This document shows, in pieces, positions 59,073 to 64,000 of a stretch of 64,000 bases of DNA. Position 1 is the stretch's first letter. The number at the start of each line of letters is the position of its first letter. The notes under the pieces were generated by a model, which saw nothing but the letters and a program-made list of their open reading frames with translations, was not told the origin of the DNA and ran no database searches. The stretch comes from Candidatus Melainabacteria bacterium (GTDB taxonomy: Bacteria > Cyanobacteriota > Vampirovibrionia > Gastranaerophilales > Gastranaerophilaceae). The stretch is taken from the NCBI GenBank assembly GCA_003258735.1, contig QHME01000007.1, positions 1-64,000 on the forward strand. The letters are read 5' to 3'. The position numbers and the translations under genes are program-made.

Positions 59073-59085
59073 TAATAATAAAACC

Positions 59086-59119
59086 CGACACCTGTAAACA
59101 ATACAAGTGTCGAGCTTTT
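59086..59119. terminator. Bidirectional intrinsic terminator
   Basis: CGACACCTGT faces ACAAGTGTCG (one bulge) with a loop of seven bases. The minus strand has GGTTTTATT after the stem and the plus strand AGCTTTT, so it serves both the lysozyme-like and SLH genes. Confidence 0.7.
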
Positions 59120-59147
59120 GAGTGATGAAGATAAAACTAAGTGTCGG

Positions 59148-61175
59148 TTATTCGTTGCAACCAAACGCAATAGTAATGTGTTCTCTTGGATTTACTGCAG
59201 ATATTTTGTATCCGCGAGGGTCAACAAGGTAAGCAAATTCATCACCTGTAGTTTGGAACAAGCCCATAGTACCTGATAGAGCTGTTCTTGTCACGTCAAT
59301 AGGAGCTTTAACGGTTTCAAATAAACCATCACCCAAGCTTCTTGCAGCTGCTCCGAATTGTCCTTGGAAAGCATGACCTAGCATATAACCTGCATCATTT
59401 GAAACATTTTCAACAGCGTTACCAACATTTGTGATAATACCGCCTGCGGTTCTGCCGACTACACCAACCAATGAACCAGCCCAAGTAAATGGCATTTCAA
59501 CAACTCTTGCTACAGGATTTACATTTTTAGATTTATTTACCTGAGCCTGCAAGATTTGTTTAGGTAATTTAGTTTTGCAATCACCGTTTTTTATTTCTGT
59601 GAATGCAAGTTTCAATGCACCTTTTTCGCATCCTGAAGGTCTTATTACTTCAACAACTTGACCGGTAACGGTTGAACCGCAAGGATAAGTTACACCGTTG
59701 ATAGTAATATCTTCAAGAGTGTTTGCTCTAAAGTATTGACCTACGTGAGAAGATTTTGCTGTTAATTGGTCAATCATTGAAAGTTTCAATGTTGGTATTT
59801 TTACGATTTCTTCATGTTCAATCAACGCATTTTTCTCAATAGGGCAAGCCGGACAAATATTGTTAGCTGTTTTTGGATTTGTATCATAGCCAAGAGCTAC
59901 ACGAACAGTTTGCATCATTGACGCAATATCGGCACGAGAGGCATCTTTGTTTGGCATAATCATATTTGGGGTTGGCGAATCTTTTAATGCACCGTTTTGC
60001 AAAGATTTTGCTACAGGAATTCTTGCCCATTCTGGAACTTTGTTTCCGTCAGCATATTTGCTCAAAATTTCATCCGCTTTACATTTATCAATGTCACAAT
60101 TCATACCTTTTGCAATTGATGTCAAGGCTTCTACACGAGAAACATTTGCTTTAGGTTTGAATGTTTTGTTTGGATATCCTTTCAACAGATTTTCGTCAAC
60201 AGCTTTTGCAATTGCAGCATTTGCCCAGTTGCTACGTGGAACATCCTTAAACATTGTTTGTCTATCCATATCGCAGTTCATATTGAAACCTTTAACAAGC
60301 ATTGTCGCAAATTCAGCACGAGAGATGTTTCGGTTTGGCTTAAAAAATCCGTCAGGATAACCTACCACCACATCATTTGTTGCTAATTTGTCAATATCAC
60401 ACGCAGCCCAGTGACTATTAGGAACATCAGGGAACATACAACCGCCTAATGGAGCAGCTGCACCTGTGATATTTTGAATTTGTTGCGGAATCTCATAAGG
60501 AATTAAGGTCTTTTTAACCGCATTAATTGAATTTGCAGATTGAATGTCTATAGGGCAGGCATTGCCATCCATTTTACGTTCATTTCTGTCAATTGTTATA
60601 CCATTGTATTTGTTAGGCTCTTCATTCAAGCATGGCATTTGGGCAGCCGCACCTGTAACTTGTCCGTCAGTTGCAACTGTTGCTCCACTGATATTTGAAG
60701 ACATTCTACTTGCAGGACAACCTTTCAATTGTTTTTCTGTTGAAAAGATAGAATTTGCAGGTTCTCCAACGTAATTATTTGTACCGTATACCGCTTGCGG
60801 ATAACCATAAACTTGTTTCATTTCAGCTTTGTCAGGTTTTCCTGTTTGCGGACACAATGCTGTAGATGGAACTGCAGGTTTGTCACAACTTATTTCATCA
60901 GGGCATCCACAATCTTTTTTCTTTGTTGGACATGGGTCTTTTTTCTTGCAAGGTGCTTCTTGCTTTTTGCAACCACATTCAGGCAAAGCTTTTTTACACT
61001 TTGTACAAGTTTGTGGTTGTGCTTGTTCCACAGGACATGCAGGACCTGTTACTACCGGTAATTGTTCGGCAGGTGCAGGTGTTTTACATGGGCAAGCTGC
61101 CATTACTGGAGTCAAGGAACACGTTGCTATTCCAAGCGTAATAGCAGCTGCCAGAGTTAGTTTTTTAATTGACAT
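59148..61175 (-). CDS. SLH-domain surface protein with Cys-rich N-terminus and beta domain
   Basis: ATG at 61175 (GGAGG upstream) gives 675 residues. A signal peptide (KKLTLAAAITLGIATCSLTPVMA, in part) is followed by about 60 residues with more than a dozen Cys in CxC, CxxC and CxKKxxC arrangements rich in Lys and Pro. Three SLH repeats follow: 'FPDVPNSHWAACDIDKLATN', 'FKDVPRSNWANAAIAKAVDE' and 'VPEWARIPVAKSLQNGALKD'. The end repeats the surface beta domain ('ITINGVTYPCGSTVTGQVVE') of 45463. SLH domains bind peptidoglycan, and in cyanobacterial-type porins tie the outer membrane to it. It may be an envelope tether. Confidence 0.88.
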   Translation of the reverse strand: MSIKKLTLAAAITLGIATCSLTPVMAACPCKTPAPAEQLPVVTGPACPVEQAQPQTCTKCKKALPECGCKKQEAPCKKKDPCPTKKKDCGCPDEISCDKPAVPSTALCPQTGKPDKAEMKQVYGYPQAVYGTNNYVGEPANSIFSTEKQLKGCPASRMSSNISGATVATDGQVTGAAAQMPCLNEEPNKYNGITIDRNERKMDGNACPIDIQSANSINAVKKTLIPYEIPQQIQNITGAAAPLGGCMFPDVPNSHWAACDIDKLATNDVVVGYPDGFFKPNRNISRAEFATMLVKGFNMNCDMDRQTMFKDVPRSNWANAAIAKAVDENLLKGYPNKTFKPKANVSRVEALTSIAKGMNCDIDKCKADEILSKYADGNKVPEWARIPVAKSLQNGALKDSPTPNMIMPNKDASRADIASMMQTVRVALGYDTNPKTANNICPACPIEKNALIEHEEIVKIPTLKLSMIDQLTAKSSHVGQYFRANTLEDITINGVTYPCGSTVTGQVVEVIRPSGCEKGALKLAFTEIKNGDCKTKLPKQILQAQVNKSKNVNPVARVVEMPFTWAGSLVGVVGRTAGGIITNVGNAVENVSNDAGYMLGHAFQGQFGAAARSLGDGLFETVKAPIDVTRTALSGTMGLFQTTGDEFAYLVDPRGYKISAVNPREHITIAFGCNE

Positions 61176-61430
61176 TTTTACCTCCTTGTTTGTGTGAGTT
61201 TTGTTTAAAATAAACAAAAGTTTTATTTAAAAAACAAACTTATACCAGATTATGTACTTTTCAGGAGGTTTAAAACATTAGCGAAAGTAACTATTCGACA
61301 GGCTAATATTTGAACTACTAATATTGTAACAAATTATTGCAAACTATTGCAAAATAAGCAAAATTTTTGTATTTTATTTGTTTATATATGTGTGTGAAGT
61401 TTCAAGCAGTTTACTGCGTGAAGGAGTGTT

Positions 61431-61577
61431 ATGTACAGTAAAGAATTTATGAAATTTTTGTTTGAATATCAAAAAGAAGATTTTAAACCAAAAGAGCCTG
61501 AACGTCGTGAAATTAGGTTTAAAAGTAACCGTGGTGGGAAACTAGCAGAAGTTTTCGTTACTGAAAAATGTAAATAG
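61431..61577 (+). CDS. Small basic hypothetical protein (48 aa)
   Basis: ATG at 61431 follows AAGGAG by five bases and opens a 48-codon frame (MYSKEFMKFLFEYQ...RFKSNRGGKLAEVF) ending in TAG. The protein is basic and soluble. It is too short for domain recognition but the ribosome site is strong. Confidence 0.55.
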   Translation: MYSKEFMKFLFEYQKEDFKPKEPERREIRFKSNRGGKLAEVFVTEKCK

Positions 61578-61632
61578 TTTACAGACTTTAAGCCCCATTT
61601 TTTAGTCGAAATTTTATAATGTAAAAATATAT

Positions 61633-62118
61633 TTATATTCTATCTTTTGTCAAGGTATCAAGTGCAAGTTTCAGTGCTTGATTGGCAAATTGCTCTTTCA
61701 TTTCTTTTCGTGGAATATTCGGTGAAAGTTTTATTTCTTTAATACTGGTAATTCCATTATACCTTATTGATATATAAACCAAACCAATCGGTTTTTCTTT
61801 TGTTCCACCGGTTGGGCCTGCAATACCTGTGGTACAAAGAGCAATATCACAACCTGTGACATTTTCCAAACCTTCTGCCATAGCTTGTGCGCACTGCTCA
61901 CTAACCGCACCAAAATTATTTAATATGTCCCAACTTACGCCTAATATCTTATGCTTAGCCTCATTTGCATACGTAACAAAGTTTAATTTTACATACTCTG
62001 AACTACCTGATACATCCGTCAATTTGGAACTCAACAAGCCCCCCGTACAAGACTCCGCAGTCGCAATTGTTAATTTGTGTTCTATCAAATATTTTCCTAA
62101 TTCTTCTTCTAAAGACAT
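61633..62118 (-). CDS. pncC: Nicotinamide-nucleotide amidohydrolase (CinA C-terminal/PncC type)
   Basis: ATG at 62118 (AGGAG upstream at 11 bases; the GTG at 62166 has no site) gives 161 residues that equal the CinA C-domain: 'TIATAESCTGGLLSSKLTDV', 'YVKLNFVTYANEAKHKILGV', 'TGIAGPTGGTKEKPIGLVYI'. The deamidase recycles NMN. The N-terminal CinA domain is absent, as in E. coli PncC (YgaD). Confidence 0.93.
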   Translation of the reverse strand: MSLEEELGKYLIEHKLTIATAESCTGGLLSSKLTDVSGSSEYVKLNFVTYANEAKHKILGVSWDILNNFGAVSEQCAQAMAEGLENVTGCDIALCTTGIAGPTGGTKEKPIGLVYISIRYNGITSIKEIKLSPNIPRKEMKEQFANQALKLALDTLTKDRI

Positions 62119-62303
62119 TTGTTTGGCGCTCCTATCTAGTTTGATATCTACAAAACAGAATAACACAAAAGCCTATCCGAGACATTAAACACATAGGGTG
62201 CATTCTCTCTACAATATAACTATAAGAAGAGGAAAATTTAGTTCAAAATCCTTTCAGCATGACTAAAAATCTAGGAAACAGACACAAATCTTGCTACACC
62301 AAT

Positions 62304-63674
62304 TTAATTCGGAGAAATGCACGCTGTAATTGCATCAATTAATCGTTTAACAGGGACAATATTAATCTTGTCATTGATAATATTTCTATTCGCATAAGGA
62401 ATAATCGCTTTTTTGAATCCTGATGTAACAGCTTCATTTAAACGTTTTTCAATATTACTTACCGGATGAATTTCTCCTGATAAGCCAATTTCGCCAATAA
62501 TTACAGTTTGTGGGTCAACCACAACATCTCGTGCACATGTTGCAATTGCAATTGCTATACCTAAATCGGCACTCGGCTCATCAATCTCAATTCCCCCCAT
62601 AACATTTACATAAACATCTTGCTTTGAAAGATTTAACCCAACTCTTTTTTCCAAAACAGCCAAAATTTGTAATAATCTGCTGTTATCGACACCATTTGTC
62701 ACTCGACGCGGAGTAGGATACGGAGTTGTACCAACAAGTGCCTGAATTTCAACCAAAAGAGGTCGCGTACCTTCGTTTGTTACAATGATTGCACTTCCGG
62801 GAATTGCATCTTGAGAACGTTCATTTAAAAATAATTCGTTTGGATTTTTCACTTCCACAAGTCCTTGAGTTTGCATTTCAAAAATTCCAACTTCTGAAGT
62901 GTTACCAAAACGATTTTTCATTGAACGTAACATCCTGTAAGACTTATATTTGTCACCTTCAAATGAAATAACAGTATCAACCATGTGTTCTAAAATCTTT
63001 GGTCCTGCTATATTTCCATCTTTTGTGACATGACCGATTACAATAGTTGTAATTCCTCGATTTTTGGCAATTTGCATCAAAATATTACAACATTCTCGAA
63101 TTTGCGACACACTTCCTGCAGAACTTGAAATAGTTTGAGAGTAAATCGCCTGAATACTATCTATCACAATCATATCAGGTTGAAGTTCATCAATTTGCGC
63201 TCTTATACTTTCCAAATTTGTTTGCGGATAAATATAAAGATTTTCAGCTTTTATTCCTAATCTGTTGGCACGAAGTTTCAATTGGCTTGCGGATTCTTCT
63301 GCGGAAACATAAAGAATTTTTTGACCGTTTTTGCACAATTCTCCACTTGTTTGGAGCAGAATCGTTGATTTACCTATACCAGGATCACCTGCAATCAACA
63401 CTAGCGAACCTTGAACAAGTCCACCTCCTAGTATTCTGTCAAATTCAGAAATATTTGTACTTATTCTAACCTCTTCTCCAATATGTATATCATTAATTAA
63501 AGAAGGTTTTGTATCATTTGCAATTCCTTGCGGTGAGATATTTTGAGGTTTTAAATTACTTTGAACCTCTTCCGTAAAACTTCCCCAAGAACCACATTCA
63601 GGACATTTTCCCAAATACCCTGCTGTTTCATAACCGCATTGTTGACATATCCATTTTGATTTTACTCTAGCCAT
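62304..63674 (-). CDS. radA: DNA repair protein RadA/Sms
   Basis: The 456-residue protein has an N-terminal C4 zinc finger (CQQCGYETAGYLGKCPECG), the RecA-like ATPase 'GDPGIGKST' and 'VIDSIQAIYS', the 'KNRFGNTSEVG' motif unique to RadA, and a Lon-like C-terminal domain ('GGIEIDEPSADLGIAIAI', 'GEIGLSGEIHPV'). It acts in branch migration during recombination. Leaderless start (see promoter). It stands alone in transcription. Confidence 0.97.
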   Translation of the reverse strand: MARVKSKWICQQCGYETAGYLGKCPECGSWGSFTEEVQSNLKPQNISPQGIANDTKPSLINDIHIGEEVRISTNISEFDRILGGGLVQGSLVLIAGDPGIGKSTILLQTSGELCKNGQKILYVSAEESASQLKLRANRLGIKAENLYIYPQTNLESIRAQIDELQPDMIVIDSIQAIYSQTISSSAGSVSQIRECCNILMQIAKNRGITTIVIGHVTKDGNIAGPKILEHMVDTVISFEGDKYKSYRMLRSMKNRFGNTSEVGIFEMQTQGLVEVKNPNELFLNERSQDAIPGSAIIVTNEGTRPLLVEIQALVGTTPYPTPRRVTNGVDNSRLLQILAVLEKRVGLNLSKQDVYVNVMGGIEIDEPSADLGIAIAIATCARDVVVDPQTVIIGEIGLSGEIHPVSNIEKRLNEAVTSGFKKAIIPYANRNIINDKINIVPVKRLIDAITACISPN

Positions 63675-63686
63675 AATTTAATTATA
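63675..63686 (-). promoter_or_regulatory. Leaderless promoter -10 (TATAAT) for radA
   Basis: On the minus strand TATAAT (63681-63686) is followed by six bases and the ATG at 63674. TTTACA about 16-17 bases before the -10 is a fair -35. No ribosome site lies in between. Confidence 0.6.
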
Positions 63687-63803
63687 TCCTTAAATCAACC
63701 GTTGTAAACTAATGTAACAAAAAGACTCGTATTATTAAAGGAATTTGAAAATTATCCGTATTGACATGTAAGTGTAAAAGAAGAAAGTAAAGGAAAAGTT
63801 ACA

Positions 63804-64000
63804 ATGTGCGCAGATAATGTCAATTTGAATTTGAACAAAGGTAAACTTGGTCAAGCTGATTTGAACAAAATCAAAGGCGGACTAAAACGCGAACAAATTA
63901 AAGATAAAGCTTTACTTGCAATTTTTGATGCGTTAGATGATGGGAACCATGTTCTAGATGAAAAAGAGATTTCAAAATTGAAAACCTCATTACAAGAGGC
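63804..64000 (+). CDS. EF-hand protein, N-terminal fragment (runs off window)
   Basis: ATG at 63804 follows AGGAAAAG. The visible 65 residues begin MCADNVNLNLNKGKLGQADL, then 'NKIKGGLKREQ', and contain one EF loop 'DALDDGNHVLDE' (D1, D5, G6, E12) followed by 'KEISKL'. A second loop is likely beyond the window edge. The divergent radA promoter lies 118 bases away. Confidence 0.8.
   Translation, partial: MCADNVNLNLNKGKLGQADLNKIKGGLKREQIKDKALLAIFDALDDGNHVLDEKEISKLKTSLQE

Noticed and set aside
59947..61197. Several plus-strand frames of 76-137 codons opposite the SLH gene
   Set aside because: They are antisense to SLH and Cys-rich coding sequence and overlap one another in different frames; no ribosome sites.
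1..64000. CRISPR array, prophage, integrase, IS element with transposase, rRNA operon
   Set aside because: No regularly spaced direct repeats, no Cas, phage structural, integrase or transposase coding sequence, and no rRNA sequence were recognised.

Overview
The window is AT-rich (about one third G+C by eye) and looks like a chromosomal segment of a gut Gastranaerophilales/Vampirovibrionia-type bacterium (non-photosynthetic sister group of Cyanobacteria, 'Melainabacteria'). The assignment is inference. It rests on prepilin-like proteins with the GFTLAEVLITLGIIGVVAAM core, on homologues of the cyanobacterial/plastid proteins Ycf46 and Ycf35 (DUF1257) with DUF2997, on SLH-domain and EF-hand surface proteins, and on many short AT-rich hypotheticals. 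An MsbA-like transporter, SLH protein and signal peptides suggest a diderm envelope. There is no rRNA, CRISPR array, prophage or plasmid signature.

Layout. 1-10037 (minus strand) is a surface-polysaccharide operon: three or more glycosyltransferases, GDP-mannose 4,6-dehydratase, a cupin and an SDR enzyme, a FAD oxidoreductase, a eukaryotic-type phosphomannomutase, ManC, and the start of an ABC exporter. Together these run Man-6-P to Man-1-P to GDP-Man to a GDP-6-deoxy-4-keto sugar, then assembly and export. 10038-14715 holds small hypothetical membrane proteins, a GNAT-like protein, a C-X5-R phosphatase-like protein with a C8 tract, and a lipoprotein. 15083-19883 holds tRNA-Ser and a tight minus-strand cluster (HhH membrane protein, radical SAM activase, Ycf46-like AAA ATPase, duplicated DUF1257 protein, DUF2997 protein). 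This cluster is the best candidate for a poorly described system. 19955-23800 holds aroA, rnhB, tRNA-Arg, a mini LuxR regulator and an orphan MalG-type permease. 24083-27087 is a nanE-nanK amino-sugar cluster with two small unknowns and a UbiA prenyltransferase. 27138-35185 holds two related prepilin-like genes, an M16 peptidase, a family-4 uracil-DNA glycosylase, and tandem APC permeases, one broken by an in-frame TGA. 35248-43152 holds housekeeping genes (glyQ, TrmH-type methyltransferase, M24 peptidase, parvulin, tRNA-Gly, mnmE). 43175-51256 holds a third prepilin-like gene, XRE regulators, a kinase-like protein, a GltD-type oxidoreductase, rmuC and DUF805-like membrane proteins. 51512-64000 is rich in envelope genes (EF-hand proteins, a GT2 enzyme, outer-surface beta-domain proteins, a BlaI-type operon, a lysozyme-like protein, an SLH protein) plus tsaC, pncC and radA.

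Patterns that cross the window. (i) At nine genes a TATAAT-like -10 box ends exactly six bases before the ATG, so these messages should be leaderless. (ii) All three prepilin-like proteins have long leaders carrying an upstream degenerate copy of the cleavage motif. (iii) Families of dispersed palindromic repeats fill most longer intergenic gaps. (iv) Most operon junctions are TAATG or similarly tight overlaps. Start codons were chosen by Shine-Dalgarno or promoter position. All family calls are from motif recognition without database searches.
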